Assembly (NCBI GenBank): GCA_016707005.1
Contig: JADJIQ010000004.1
Location: forward strand, 1-64,000
Source: Ignavibacteria bacterium
Lineage (GTDB): Bacteria > Bacteroidota > Ignavibacteria > Kapaibacteriales > Kapaibacteriaceae
Length of the DNA: 64,000 nt
Direction: 5' to 3'
The translations under genes and the position numbers were made by a program. The notes under the pieces were generated by a model, which did no database searches, was not told the origin of the DNA, and saw only the letters and a program-made list of their open reading frames with translations. This document shows, one piece after another, positions 19,129 to 27,153 of this stretch (position 1 is its first letter; each line of letters starts with the position of its first letter).

Positions 19129-19359
19129 TCATATCTCGATCTCAAGGATCTTGTCATTGGGTTCAATGACAATTCCCTCAAGATCGATTTCGAGTACGGC
19201 CAGTATAGCTTCTCGAATGTTGGCCACCGCTTGTTCAATCGAATCACCCTGAGACACGCATCCAGGTAGAGTCGGTACCTCTACCCAGAATCCATGTCCT
19301 TCTTCGGGATGGATCACAATGGCGATCTTCATTGGCGTTATCGACGTGGGATGTGTCAT
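19129..19359 (-). CDS. HicB-like (type II antitoxin-family) small protein
   Basis: A 76-residue protein with the HicB fold signature: KIAIVIHPEEGHGFWVEVPTLPGCVSQGDSIEQAVANIREAI, a partial RNase-H-like domain. ATG 19359 has an AAGGA site five bases upstream; ATG 19332 starts exactly at the domain and is the alternative. No C-terminal DNA-binding domain is present. No HicA toxin is found on either side, so it is an orphan or the remnant of a pair. It sits between two near-identical 29-base direct repeats and several REP-like copies, as a small insertion might. Confidence 0.7.
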   Translation of the reverse strand: MTHPTSITPMKIAIVIHPEEGHGFWVEVPTLPGCVSQGDSIEQAVANIREAILAVLEIDLEGIVIEPNDKILEIEI

Positions 19360-19400
19360 TCACATCCTTGTGTCTTGTTTGTGATGAAACGTGACAAGAG

Positions 19401-19575
19401 TTATGACGATTATGACGGTTATGACGGTTATGACGGTTATGACGATTATGACGGTTATGACAGTATGACTCGTCCCTCGACTACGCTCCCTCGACTACGC
19501 TCGGGATGACGAGGTCCCGCGTCGCTCCGCTCCTCGGGATGACGTCATAACCGTCATAACAGTCATACCGTCATA
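19401..19575. repeat. TTATGACGG nonamer array and REP-like copies between hicB-like gene and ftsK
   Basis: Seven units of TTATGACG[G/A] run from 19401 to about 19463. They are followed by duplicated CCCTCGACTACGCT blocks, an inverted REP-like copy (CTCGGGATGACGAGG), another (CTCCTCGGGATGACG) and the second 29-base repeat copy (19539-19567), ending in CCGTCATAA units. CCGTCATAA is the reverse complement of the nonamer. No gene is seen in 19360-19581. Confidence 0.85.
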
Positions 19576-19581
19576 AGGGCT

Positions 19582-22425
19582 TTACAAATAGGCTTCGAGC
19601 TCAGATTCGCTTTGGAGTAATACGGGGCGACCGCGTGAGCCATCAGGTGGGCCAACGATACCGGCCATTTCGAGTTCGTCAACGATGCGGGCTGCACGCG
19701 CGTAGCCAACCTTGAGTCGGCGTTGCAGTGTTGACGTGCTGGCTTGCTGGAGTTGGATGAAGATGCGTGCTGCATCTTCGAACAGTGCGTCGCGATCACT
19801 GGAGCCCCCTCCCATACCACCACCGCGTTTGTTCACGGACGGCAACATGTACGGTGTAGAGTAGCCCTTTTGACCGCCGATCCATTCGCACAGCGCCTCA
19901 GTTTCCTCCGTAGAGATAAAGGCATTCTGCATACGAATAGGGATTGGCGTATTGCCGGGAGCGAAGAGCATGTCTCCGTTACCGATAAGGTGCTCAGCAC
20001 CTGTTCCGTCAAGGATGGTACGTGAGTCGATACGCGACGAACATTGATAGGCGATACGGGCCGGGAAGTTGGCCTTGATAAGTCCGGTTACAACGTCAAC
20101 ACTCGGACGTTGCGTAGCAACGATACAGTGGATACCGACGGCGCGGGCGAGCTGGGCGAGGCGACAGATCGGCTCTTCCACTTCCTTCGAAGCGGTCATC
20201 ATCAAGTCTGCCAACTCATCGATGATCACAACGATGAATGGCATTGGACGATGGCGGATGCCGCCCTTGTCCTTGATCTTTCCGTCGCGCACTTTTTGAT
20301 TGTAGTCACTGATGTTGCGTTGTCCGGCAGCAGCAAGGATGCTGAACCGCTGTTGCATCTCTTCTACCAATGCCTTGAGTACCGTTACGGCATTCTGTGG
20401 CGAGGTGACGATGGTCTCATCGATATCTGGCGAGATGGCAAGGAAGTGATCGCGCAATGCTGCATAGAGATTCATCTCCACGCGCTTTGGATCGATGATC
20501 ACAAACTTGAGATCACGCGGATGCATACGATAGAGCAGCGATGCAATGATCGTGTTGATACCAACAGACTTGCCCTTGCCAGTAGCACCGGCGATGAGGA
20601 GGTGCGGCATCTTGGTGAGATCCGCACAGAATACTTCTCCGATCACCGTCTTGCCCATAGCAAGCGGGAGCTTGATGTCGGGGTTGTGATACTTCGGACT
20701 CTTGATGATCGAACTGAACCGCACGATCGACGGATGTTGATTCGGGATCTCGATACCAACAGTGCCTTTGCCGGGTATTGGTGCAATGATCCGCACACCT
20801 TGCGCCTTGAGTGCCAAAGCAATATCATCGGCCAACGACTCGATCTGCGAAACCTTGATACCAGAAGCCGGAACAAACTCATACTGCGTCACCACCGGAC
20901 CTGGTGTAACGGTCAAATTCTCGATCCGCACACGAAACGTTTCAAGCTTCTCCTGCAACGTACGCGCATTGGCCTCAAGCTCCTTGTCGTCAACAGCAGC
21001 CTCGTCCTTCACATCTACAAGAAGTCCAATGGTAGGGGGCTTGTAGGCGATCTCTTCATCGTATAGCGTTGCGTTGGATAACTGCATCTCCGGCTCAACC
21101 GGGAACAAGGTATCCTGCACCGTTACCACCAACGGTCTCTTCACAATTGATGACACGTCATCCCGGGCGGAGTCGAGGGGAGTGTCATCCAGAGCAGAGC
21201 CAGTCCTGCCGAAGGGAGGATCGAGAGAAGCGTCATCCCGAGCGGAGTCGAGAGAAGCGTCATCCCGAGCGGAGTCGAGGGACCCGTCACTCTCCTCAAA
21301 CAAACTGATATCCTTCTTCGGATGCAGTTCTTGTAGTCTCTTCTGAAGATCCGTGAGATCAACGCTTGGTGGCTCTTCGTCTGCAGGCGACGGTTCCGGT
21401 GGAACCTCGCGAGGTGCGTCGTTCTTTGTCGGACGGAGGATCTTCACCGAGCTGGAAAGTTGTTTGCCCTCAGCCGGGATCGAAGATTCCGTACGCAATG
21501 TCTCCGGCTTCGGACGCGGAAGAATGGTTGCCGGCTCTTCATCCACATCATCAACATCCAATACCGGACGTTGTATCCTTCTTCGGATCGGTGGAACGAT
21601 GGTGGGCTCGGTCTCTACCTCGTTCTCGTCTTCGTCTTCAAGGTCATAACCGTCATTCTCGTCATAACCGTCATCCCGAGCGGAGTCGAGGGACGAATTA
21701 TTTCTGTTACTTCTTCTCCACTCGATCTTTCCAAGGAGCCCCTTTGTCTTAAGTCCGAGTGATGAGAGATCGATCTCAAACCCAAAGACAGAGACGAAGC
21801 CAAGGGCTACGATCCAGACGATGGCACTGCCTACGCGTCCGATGAATTGTGTGGTGACGCCGGCGAGGAACTGTCCAATGGCTCCGCATGACTCGCGTGG
21901 GAGCCAGTTGGTGAGTTCCACCAGCTGCATTGTGCCGAGAAAGGCGCTCAGGGTAACGATCACGCTGAAGGTAGCGATGGAGCGGCGTGTGAGAAGGGGC
22001 GTGATGCGTTGGAAGCGGAACAGATCCCATGCCCAGAAGAGCATCAGGACAGGGATAGCGATGGACCAAATGCCCACGGTGGATGTGTACATCCAATGCG
22101 CAACAACAGCGCCCAACAGGCCTAGCCAGTTATATGTTGTCTCAAAGCGGACGCGCAGGGCATCGTCTCCGCGGATCACGCCGATCATGTCCCGCATGGT
22201 GAGCTGGGCGTTCGCTTCGTCGCGCTGAGTATACGAGACCAAGGCGATCAACATCAGGATGGCAAGCAGTCCGATGAGCACCGAAACGATCTTGAACCGG
22301 CGGATACGGTCGTGCTCGTCCTGCAACGTGCGTTGTTGCGGACGGGACGCCTCTTCAGGCGCGGGCGAACCTGCGTCGGTCGTATTTCGACGACGCAGGG
22401 GAATATTGTCAGGACGTGGTGCCAT
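19582..22425 (-). CDS. ftsK: DNA translocase FtsK/SpoIIIE
   Basis: Hexameric septal DNA pump that coordinates chromosome segregation with division; 947 residues. Four N-terminal membrane helices occupy about residues 43-225. A linker of roughly 250 residues follows, then the motor with Walker A GATGKGKSVG (near 612), Walker B VVIIDELADLM, and the C-terminal winged-helix gamma domain (DALFEDAARIFIQLQQASTSTLQRRLKVGYARAARIVDELE). The linker is unusual. Residues about 244-260 and 381-423 are encoded by dispersed intergenic repeats read in frame, giving repeated LDSARDD and GYDENDGYD. The gene is divergent from kdsA with a 46-base spacer. Confidence 0.95.
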   Translation of the reverse strand: MAPRPDNIPLRRRNTTDAGSPAPEEASRPQQRTLQDEHDRIRRFKIVSVLIGLLAILMLIALVSYTQRDEANAQLTMRDMIGVIRGDDALRVRFETTYNWLGLLGAVVAHWMYTSTVGIWSIAIPVLMLFWAWDLFRFQRITPLLTRRSIATFSVIVTLSAFLGTMQLVELTNWLPRESCGAIGQFLAGVTTQFIGRVGSAIVWIVALGFVSVFGFEIDLSSLGLKTKGLLGKIEWRRSNRNNSSLDSARDDGYDENDGYDLEDEDENEVETEPTIVPPIRRRIQRPVLDVDDVDEEPATILPRPKPETLRTESSIPAEGKQLSSSVKILRPTKNDAPREVPPEPSPADEEPPSVDLTDLQKRLQELHPKKDISLFEESDGSLDSARDDASLDSARDDASLDPPFGRTGSALDDTPLDSARDDVSSIVKRPLVVTVQDTLFPVEPEMQLSNATLYDEEIAYKPPTIGLLVDVKDEAAVDDKELEANARTLQEKLETFRVRIENLTVTPGPVVTQYEFVPASGIKVSQIESLADDIALALKAQGVRIIAPIPGKGTVGIEIPNQHPSIVRFSSIIKSPKYHNPDIKLPLAMGKTVIGEVFCADLTKMPHLLIAGATGKGKSVGINTIIASLLYRMHPRDLKFVIIDPKRVEMNLYAALRDHFLAISPDIDETIVTSPQNAVTVLKALVEEMQQRFSILAAAGQRNISDYNQKVRDGKIKDKGGIRHRPMPFIVVIIDELADLMMTASKEVEEPICRLAQLARAVGIHCIVATQRPSVDVVTGLIKANFPARIAYQCSSRIDSRTILDGTGAEHLIGNGDMLFAPGNTPIPIRMQNAFISTEETEALCEWIGGQKGYSTPYMLPSVNKRGGGMGGGSSDRDALFEDAARIFIQLQQASTSTLQRRLKVGYARAARIVDELEMAGIVGPPDGSRGRPVLLQSESELEAYL
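21156..21283. repeat. REP-like copies inside the ftsK linker (first block)
   Basis: Three near-identical units CGTCATCCCGAGCGGAGTCG (with small variations) plus one diverged unit with CCTGCCGAAGGGAGGATCG. On the coding strand they give LDSARDD repeats. The same units occur in non-coding spacers at 18931, 19471 and 55211. Confidence 0.88.
21643..21694. repeat. Composite CATAACCGTCAT/REP-like insert in ftsK (second block)
   Basis: Two GTCATAACCGTCAT units lead straight into CCCGAGCGGAGTCGAGGGAC, the same two repeat types that are adjacent in the spacer at 19530-19575. On the coding strand they encode SLDSARDDGYDENDGYD. Confidence 0.85.
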
Positions 22426-22431
22426 AGCCTC

Positions 22432-22465
22432 TTTGCTGCTGGGCTCAATTTAATGGATAATTTCG
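22432..22465 (+). promoter_or_regulatory. Candidate kdsA promoter, TTTG-N22-TAATTTCG
   Basis: TTTG at 22432-22435 and TAATTTCG at 22458-22465 fit the FCB pattern with slightly wide spacing. The -7 box ends only six bases before the kdsA ATG, so a transcript from it would have almost no leader. Confidence 0.45.
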
Positions 22466-22471
22466 ACGCCT

Positions 22472-23251
22472 ATGCAGAACCCAGCGAATCGCCCCATCAT
22501 CATTGCCGGACCTTGCCTCGTGGAATCACGAGATATCGTCATGCAGGTTGCCGAACATCTTGCCTCTGTCTGCCGAGACCTTCCGGTGGATCTTGTCCTG
22601 AAGGGATCATACCGAAAGGCCAACCGAACAAGTGCTGGAGCATTCCAAGGCATTGGTGACGAAGATGCGCTTACCTACCTGCGCGAGGCGGGTACAGCAA
22701 TTGGTGTGCCTGTGCTAACGGATATCCACACGGATGACGAAGCGTCAATGGCTGCCGCCTACGTGGACGTGTTGCAGATCCCTGCGTTTCTGAGTCGCCA
22801 GACGTCGCTTCTTGAAGCAGCAGGACGCACAGGAAAGACAGTGAACATCAAGAAGGCGCAATTCATGGCGCCGGATGACATGGCCAAGGCAGCCGCCAAG
22901 GTCACGGCCGTGGGAAACACCAAGGTCTGGCTCACGGAACGTGGTACGAGTTTTGGATATCACGATCTGGTGGTGGACTATCGATCCCTGGTGATCATGG
23001 CCACAACAGGCTTTCCGGTGATCTTCGACGCAACACATAGCGTACAACAACCATCGATCGGTGCCTCATCGGGTGGACGCAGGGAGTTCATCCCAGCTCT
23101 TGCTCGTGCAGCGGCAGCCGTGGGGATCGACGGATTGTTCTTTGAGACACATCCTGATCCGGCTGCAGCAAAGAGCGACGCGGCAACACAACTCCCGCTC
23201 AATGAGTCGGGTGATTTTCTCAAGATGGTCCTGGATCATTGGCACCGATGA
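22472..23251 (+). CDS. kdsA: 3-deoxy-8-phosphooctulonate synthase (Kdo-8-P synthase)
   Basis: Condenses phosphoenolpyruvate and arabinose-5-phosphate to Kdo-8-phosphate, the first committed step to the inner-core sugar of LPS. The 259 residues form the DAHP-synthase-type TIM barrel: AGPCLVES near residue 12, LKGSYRKANRTS, VLTDIHTD, IPAFLSRQ and FDATHSVQQPS. It shows that the organism makes Kdo-containing LPS. It is first gene of an envelope operon, with its TGA overlapping the ATG of lptC. Confidence 0.95.
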   Translation: MQNPANRPIIIAGPCLVESRDIVMQVAEHLASVCRDLPVDLVLKGSYRKANRTSAGAFQGIGDEDALTYLREAGTAIGVPVLTDIHTDDEASMAAAYVDVLQIPAFLSRQTSLLEAAGRTGKTVNIKKAQFMAPDDMAKAAAKVTAVGNTKVWLTERGTSFGYHDLVVDYRSLVIMATTGFPVIFDATHSVQQPSIGASSGGRREFIPALARAAAAVGIDGLFFETHPDPAAAKSDAATQLPLNESGDFLKMVLDHWHR

Positions 23252-23781
23252 AGGTCCTTCTCACGATCATAGTCGCATCGATTCTTGTTACGTCGTGTCA
23301 GGATAGGGCCTCCTCTACGCGCCTGAAGGACGACCCGTTTCTCACAGCGCCGGCACACCTCTCGTACAATGTTGAGGTTCTGTTCACAGACTCTGCCTAT
23401 ACCAAGGCCATTCTGCACGCCGGGGAGGGGAGGATCTTTGAGGATCGTCAGCAGACAACGCTTGGAAAGGGTGTGAAGGTAGACTTCTTTTCCCGGACCG
23501 GGAAAGCCCCTTCTGCAATACTTACGTCAGACTCAGCATTCGTTGATGATCATTCAAAGAATATGACGGCGATAGGGAACGTGAGGATCCATTCGGATTC
23601 GAGTCGAACTACTCTGACAACATCCAAGCTCTTGTGGGTAAACTCCACACAACGCATTCGTTCCGACGAATACGTTCGCATCGTTACACCCACCGAAACG
23701 ATAGAAGGTATCGGATTCGAATCCGATCAGTACCTTACATCGTATCGCATCTTCCAGGTCAAAGGAGTTCATCGTCCATGA
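23248..23781 (+). CDS. lptC: LptC-like LPS export lipoprotein
   Basis: About 177 residues from ATG 23248 (ATGA overlap with kdsA). The N-terminus is a lipoprotein signal (ILVTSC lipobox), so the protein is lipid-anchored rather than held by the transmembrane helix of E. coli LptC. The body has beta-jellyroll-like repeats typical of the OstA/LptC fold (GEGRIFEDRQQTTLGKGVKVDF; MTAIGNVRIHSDS). It is expected to accept LPS from LptB2FG and pass it to LptA across the periplasm. Placement directly after kdsA supports the assignment. Confidence 0.8.
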   Translation: MKVLLTIIVASILVTSCQDRASSTRLKDDPFLTAPAHLSYNVEVLFTDSAYTKAILHAGEGRIFEDRQQTTLGKGVKVDFFSRTGKAPSAILTSDSAFVDDHSKNMTAIGNVRIHSDSSRTTLTTSKLLWVNSTQRIRSDEYVRIVTPTETIEGIGFESDQYLTSYRIFQVKGVHRP

Positions 23782-24539
23782 GAACACGCATCATCGCCGG
23801 CAATTGGAAGATGAATACCGCACCTGATGAGGCGTCGGCTCTCGTTACTGAGATCGCATCATCGTCCAGCGTGCAGAAAGCCCCTTCCTCAGTGAAGATC
23901 GTGGTATGTCCGCCCTACCTTTCACTTACGAACGCAATCAAAGCAGCTTCCGGGACCAATGTCTCGATCGGCGCACAGAACTGTCATCATGAGGAGAAGG
24001 GGGCGTATACAGGTGAAGTGAGCCCCGTGGTTCTCTCATCCATTGGCGTGTCCTACGTTATTGTTGGGCATTCTGAACGTCGCCGTGACCAATTCGAAAG
24101 CAACGACCTGATCGGTAGGAAAGCCGCTCGTGCCCTCGCCTGCGGACTCACGCCCATCATCTGTGTGGGTGAAACCCTCGACGAACGAGACGACGATATC
24201 ACCACTGATGTGATCGGAACGCAGATACGTTTGATCACCTCGTCGGCAGGGGAAGACGTCATCAAGGCAAGTGTGATCGCCTATGAACCTGTTTGGGCAA
24301 TCGGTACCGGTCGAGCTGCTACGCCCATCCAAGCGCAGGACGTGCACGCTTTCATCCGTAGTGAACTCCACATCTTCGGTGCTCAACACGTACCCATCCT
24401 CTATGGTGGAAGTGTTACCGATGAGAATGCGGCAACATTGTTCTCGTGCAGGGATATCGACGGAGCCTTGGTTGGCGGTGCATCGCTCAAGGCCGCATCG
24501 TTCTGCGCGATCATTGATGCAGCGATCGGAGCAGGCTGA
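23778..24539 (+). CDS. tpiA: Triose-phosphate isomerase
   Basis: Interconverts dihydroxyacetone phosphate and glyceraldehyde-3-phosphate. It has 253 residues from ATG 23778, which overlaps the lptC stop (ATGA) and has an AAAGGAG site 11 bases upstream. The catalytic set is complete: N and K in AGNWKMN, His in VGHSERR, Glu in AYEPVWAIGTG, and the phosphate loop YGGSV. The longer in-frame ATG at 23634 lies inside lptC and is rejected. Confidence 0.96.
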   Translation: MRTRIIAGNWKMNTAPDEASALVTEIASSSSVQKAPSSVKIVVCPPYLSLTNAIKAASGTNVSIGAQNCHHEEKGAYTGEVSPVVLSSIGVSYVIVGHSERRRDQFESNDLIGRKAARALACGLTPIICVGETLDERDDDITTDVIGTQIRLITSSAGEDVIKASVIAYEPVWAIGTGRAATPIQAQDVHAFIRSELHIFGAQHVPILYGGSVTDENAATLFSCRDIDGALVGGASLKAASFCAIIDAAIGAG

Positions 24540-24541
24540 CG

Positions 24542-25126
24542 ATGAAGTTCACACTCGCGAACATCATTACGCTCTCGAGGTTGTTCATTGCCCCGATCTT
24601 CCTGGTCTGCATCCTGTCCGACTCTCCATCGGCTGTGACGGCTGCCATTGTGCTCTTCATCGTTGGAGCGGCCACTGATTGGCTAGATGGATACCTGGCA
24701 AGACGGTATGGCGAGGTGACGGATCATGGCATCTTTCTCGATCCACTCGCAGATAAGGTATTGACCACCTCCGCATTCGTTGCGCTGTTTCTTATCGACG
24801 TGATGCCGCTCTGGATGGTGATCGTTATCGTGGTGCGCGATTTTGGAACCACGGCGATGAGAAGTATCGCTGATGATCGGGGTACGATCATGCAAACGTC
24901 CTATGCTGCCAAGGTCAAGACCTTTTTGCAGATGGGATTCATCATCTATGCACTCATCCTGTATTGGCTTGTGGTTGCCGGACCCGGTGATGGAGCACGT
25001 GTTACAGCACACCAGACGCTCTACTCAACGGTCACCTACTACATCGAGTTTGGGATCACGCTGTTGACCATCTATACTGCCATTATGTACATTTTCACTA
25101 ACCGACACCTTTTCTCCCGTGGCTGA
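24542..25126 (+). CDS. pgsA: CDP-diacylglycerol--glycerol-3-phosphate 3-phosphatidyltransferase
   Basis: Membrane enzyme that makes phosphatidylglycerophosphate, 194 residues with several hydrophobic helices. The CDP-alcohol phosphotransferase motif is complete: DWLDGYLARRYGEVTDHG followed by FLDPLADK. It is followed with an 8-base overlap by pgpA, the phosphatase for the next step, so the two steps to phosphatidylglycerol are coupled. Confidence 0.93.
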   Translation: MKFTLANIITLSRLFIAPIFLVCILSDSPSAVTAAIVLFIVGAATDWLDGYLARRYGEVTDHGIFLDPLADKVLTTSAFVALFLIDVMPLWMVIVIVVRDFGTTAMRSIADDRGTIMQTSYAAKVKTFLQMGFIIYALILYWLVVAGPGDGARVTAHQTLYSTVTYYIEFGITLLTIYTAIMYIFTNRHLFSRG

Positions 25127-25664
25127 ACGCATACCAAGACCGAAGCTCTCCGGAGCAGCTGATTACATCGCAACAGTAGGGGGCATTGGGTTGCTCCCCA
25201 TCATGCCCGGATCGTGGTGCAGTATCGTTGTCGCACTGCCGGCATTGTTCGTTGCCATGACCGTAGAGACCACGCAGATCGCCTACGGGATAGGACTTGT
25301 GGTCTTCACCATCCTCGGACTTTGGAGCGTACCACGCATCCAAGGCAAGTGGGGGCACGATCCGAACGTGGTGGTCGTGGATGAAGCGATGGGAATGTGC
25401 ATCACGTTCATGTTCCCGGCAGCCAGTATGGGCTGGGTGATGTGGGCCTGCTCCGTGTTCCTGTTCCGACTCTTTGACGTGATGAAACCATGGCCGATCA
25501 GCGTGATAAATGATCGCACCGAAGCATGGGCAGTGCTCGGAGATGACGTACTGGCAGGGCTTTTCGCCGGATTCAGTACACAATTGATCGCTACAGCATT
25601 GATGGCATTGGGTATCGTGGATACCCGACTATTCCTTGGTCAATGGCCCCTCCAACTCCTATGA
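25119..25664 (+). CDS. pgpA: Phosphatidylglycerophosphatase A
   Basis: Removes the phosphate of phosphatidylglycerophosphate to give phosphatidylglycerol. Translation starts at GTG 25119, inside the end of pgsA, for 181 residues. PgpA-family motifs are visible: IGLLPIMPGSWCS, VVVDEAMGM, FRLFDVMKPWPI and GDDVLAGLFAG, with the Asp/Glu residues that bind Mg2+. Four hydrophobic segments place it in the inner membrane. It ends the kdsA-lptC-tpiA-pgsA-pgpA run. Confidence 0.92.
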   Translation: MAERIPRPKLSGAADYIATVGGIGLLPIMPGSWCSIVVALPALFVAMTVETTQIAYGIGLVVFTILGLWSVPRIQGKWGHDPNVVVVDEAMGMCITFMFPAASMGWVMWACSVFLFRLFDVMKPWPISVINDRTEAWAVLGDDVLAGLFAGFSTQLIATALMALGIVDTRLFLGQWPLQLL

Positions 25665-25716
25665 AATGGGAGGATTCCGGACGTGTGATCTCTCAAACCC
25701 CTATGAAATAGGTCGT

Positions 25717-25764
25717 TGTGGATAATTCGTCCTTGAAAACCCCTACAGATAGCCGATATCTTCG
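25717..25764 (+). promoter_or_regulatory. HU promoter, TTGA-N20-TATCTTCG, with a DnaA box upstream
   Basis: TTGA at 25733-25736 and TATCTTCG at 25757-25764, separated by 20 bases, fit the FCB -33/-7 pattern. Eight bases upstream of the -33 lies a perfect DnaA box (TTATCCACA on the minus strand, 25717-25725). The leader to the ATG is about 35 bases. DnaA control of HU is only suggested. Confidence 0.6.
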
Positions 25765-25805
25765 CTACGCAATTGGTTTTACCAAACACATTTTGTGGGG
25801 TTCTC

Positions 25806-26159
25806 ATGAACAAAGCAGAGCTGATCGAGGCTATTGCTAACAACGCTGGTCTCAGCAAGTCGCAAGCTGATACTGCACTCAATGCATGTATCAACGCTAT
25901 CAAGGGCGAGCTCGGCAAGGGCGGCAGTGTTGCTCTTATCGGTTTCGGTTCGTTCAGCGTTGGCAAGCGCGCTGCACGTACTGGTCGCAATCCATTCACA
26001 GGTGCAACGCTCAAGATCGCTGCACGTAAGGTTGCGAAGTTCTCTGCAGGCTCCGATCTCAAGGCCGTTGTGAACGGTGAGAAGAAGGCCGGCGGAGCAA
26101 AGAAGGCAGCACCGAAGAAGGCAGCTCCGAAGAAGGCAGCAGCAAAGAAGAAGAAGTAA
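25806..26159 (+). CDS. HU-family DNA-binding protein with lysine/alanine-rich tail
   Basis: Nucleoid protein of 117 residues from ATG 25806 (MNKAELIEAIA is the standard HU N-terminus). The HU body spans about residues 1-92 and includes the GFGSF turn and the DNA-contacting arm RTGRNPFTG. It is followed by a low-complexity basic tail of AAPKK/AAAKK repeats resembling histone H1, known from actinobacterial HU and some Bacteroidota. The tail should add sequence-independent DNA binding and compaction. A strong terminator follows. Confidence 0.93.
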   Translation: MNKAELIEAIANNAGLSKSQADTALNACINAIKGELGKGGSVALIGFGSFSVGKRAARTGRNPFTGATLKIAARKVAKFSAGSDLKAVVNGEKKAGGAKKAAPKKAAPKKAAAKKKK

Positions 26160-26176
26160 CTGGCAACAGTTTCAGG

Positions 26177-26202
26177 GCCCGCCAATTGGCGGGCTTTTTT
26201 TT
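26177..26202 (+). terminator. Intrinsic terminator after HU
   Basis: GCCCGCCAATTGGCGGGC (26177-26194) is a perfect palindrome followed immediately by eight T residues. Confidence 0.9.
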
Positions 26203-26206
26203 GCGC

Positions 26207-26214
26207 TATTTTTG
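26207..26214 (+). promoter_or_regulatory. -7-like TATTTTTG just before pyrB
   Basis: TATTTTTG matches TAnnTTTG and ends six bases before the pyrB ATG. It lies right after the HU terminator. No -33 TTTG is visible because the terminator stem occupies that position. If real, it gives a leaderless pyrB mRNA. Confidence 0.35.
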
Positions 26215-26220
26215 CAACCG

Positions 26221-27129
26221 ATGGCGTTACAACACCTACTGTCGACACGTGACCTTTCCGTCAAAGACATCAACGCTCTTCTTGACGACGCCTCCTCCGT
26301 TCTCACACCTGATGGACTGCATTCGATGCAGTCGCACGAACTGAGGGGGAAACGCCTCGTTCTCGCATTCTTCGAAGCATCAACAAGAACACGACTCTCC
26401 TTTGAGACGGCGGCCGATAGACTCGGTGCCTCATCGATCTTCTTCCAAGGCAGCGGCAGCAGCGTTGAAAAGGGAGAGACGATGCGTGAGACGATCTTCA
26501 CGATCCAGTCGATGGGTTTTGATGCCATCATCCTCCGTCATGCCTCAAACGGAATTCACAGCGAGATCGCTTCGTATTCAACGATGTCGGTGATCAACGC
26601 CGGCGAGGGCAGCGCCCAACATCCCACACAAGCACTTCTTGATGCCTCTACACTCCGAGAGTATGCAGGAGACATCGCCGGAAAACGTGTGGCGGTGGTT
26701 GGAGACCTGCGACACTCTCGGGTAGCACGGTCTACCACGGACGTACTTGCGCGACTCGGGGCAGACGTTGCGTACTGCGCTCCCGATGCACTTGCGCCGC
26801 AGGATGAAATGTTCTCGTCGATGCAGCGCTTCTCGTCCATGGATGAACTTCTTCCGTGGGCTGATGTTGTCTACCTCCTTCGCATTCAACGTGAACGACT
26901 CTCTGATGACGTTGTTCTTAATGCTGACGACTATCGCCGATCCTATGCCTTCACCATGGATCAGGCGCGCGCCTATCCACATGTGGCCGTGATGCACCCC
27001 GGTCCGGTCAATGTTGGTGTTGAGATCGATGAACCTGTCCTTGATCTACCCCAGTGCCTCATTCACCGCCAAGTGACGCACGGCGTTGCTGTGCGGATGG
27101 CTGTCCTTCGCAAACTCCTCTTAACCTGA
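26221..27129 (+). CDS. pyrB: Aspartate carbamoyltransferase catalytic subunit
   Basis: Joins carbamoyl phosphate and aspartate in pyrimidine synthesis. It has 302 residues from ATG 26221. The carbamoyl-phosphate loop FEASTRTRLSFE, GSSVEKGE, the HPTQALLD motif and HPGPVN near the C-terminus are all present. No Shine-Dalgarno is visible. A longer in-frame ATG at 26077 runs through the HU gene and terminator and is rejected. It is followed 24 bases later by carB, which makes its substrate. Confidence 0.95.
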   Translation: MALQHLLSTRDLSVKDINALLDDASSVLTPDGLHSMQSHELRGKRLVLAFFEASTRTRLSFETAADRLGASSIFFQGSGSSVEKGETMRETIFTIQSMGFDAIILRHASNGIHSEIASYSTMSVINAGEGSAQHPTQALLDASTLREYAGDIAGKRVAVVGDLRHSRVARSTTDVLARLGADVAYCAPDALAPQDEMFSSMQRFSSMDELLPWADVVYLLRIQRERLSDDVVLNADDYRRSYAFTMDQARAYPHVAVMHPGPVNVGVEIDEPVLDLPQCLIHRQVTHGVAVRMAVLRKLLLT

Positions 27130-27153
27130 TAGCACGGAAAGACCTCACCTCTC

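Noticed and set aside
19050..19130. HicA toxin remnant downstream of the HicB-like gene
   Set aside because: The only frame is 22 residues and lacks the HicA His and dsRBD-like pattern, so I did not call it.
20044..21066. 340-codon plus-strand ORF inside ftsK
   Set aside because: Antisense to the FtsK motor domain, which has all expected motifs; composition is typical of a shadow frame.
25717..25725. Replication origin near the HU gene
   Set aside because: A single DnaA box with no cluster, no dnaA/dnaN neighbours and no AT-rich unwinding region.
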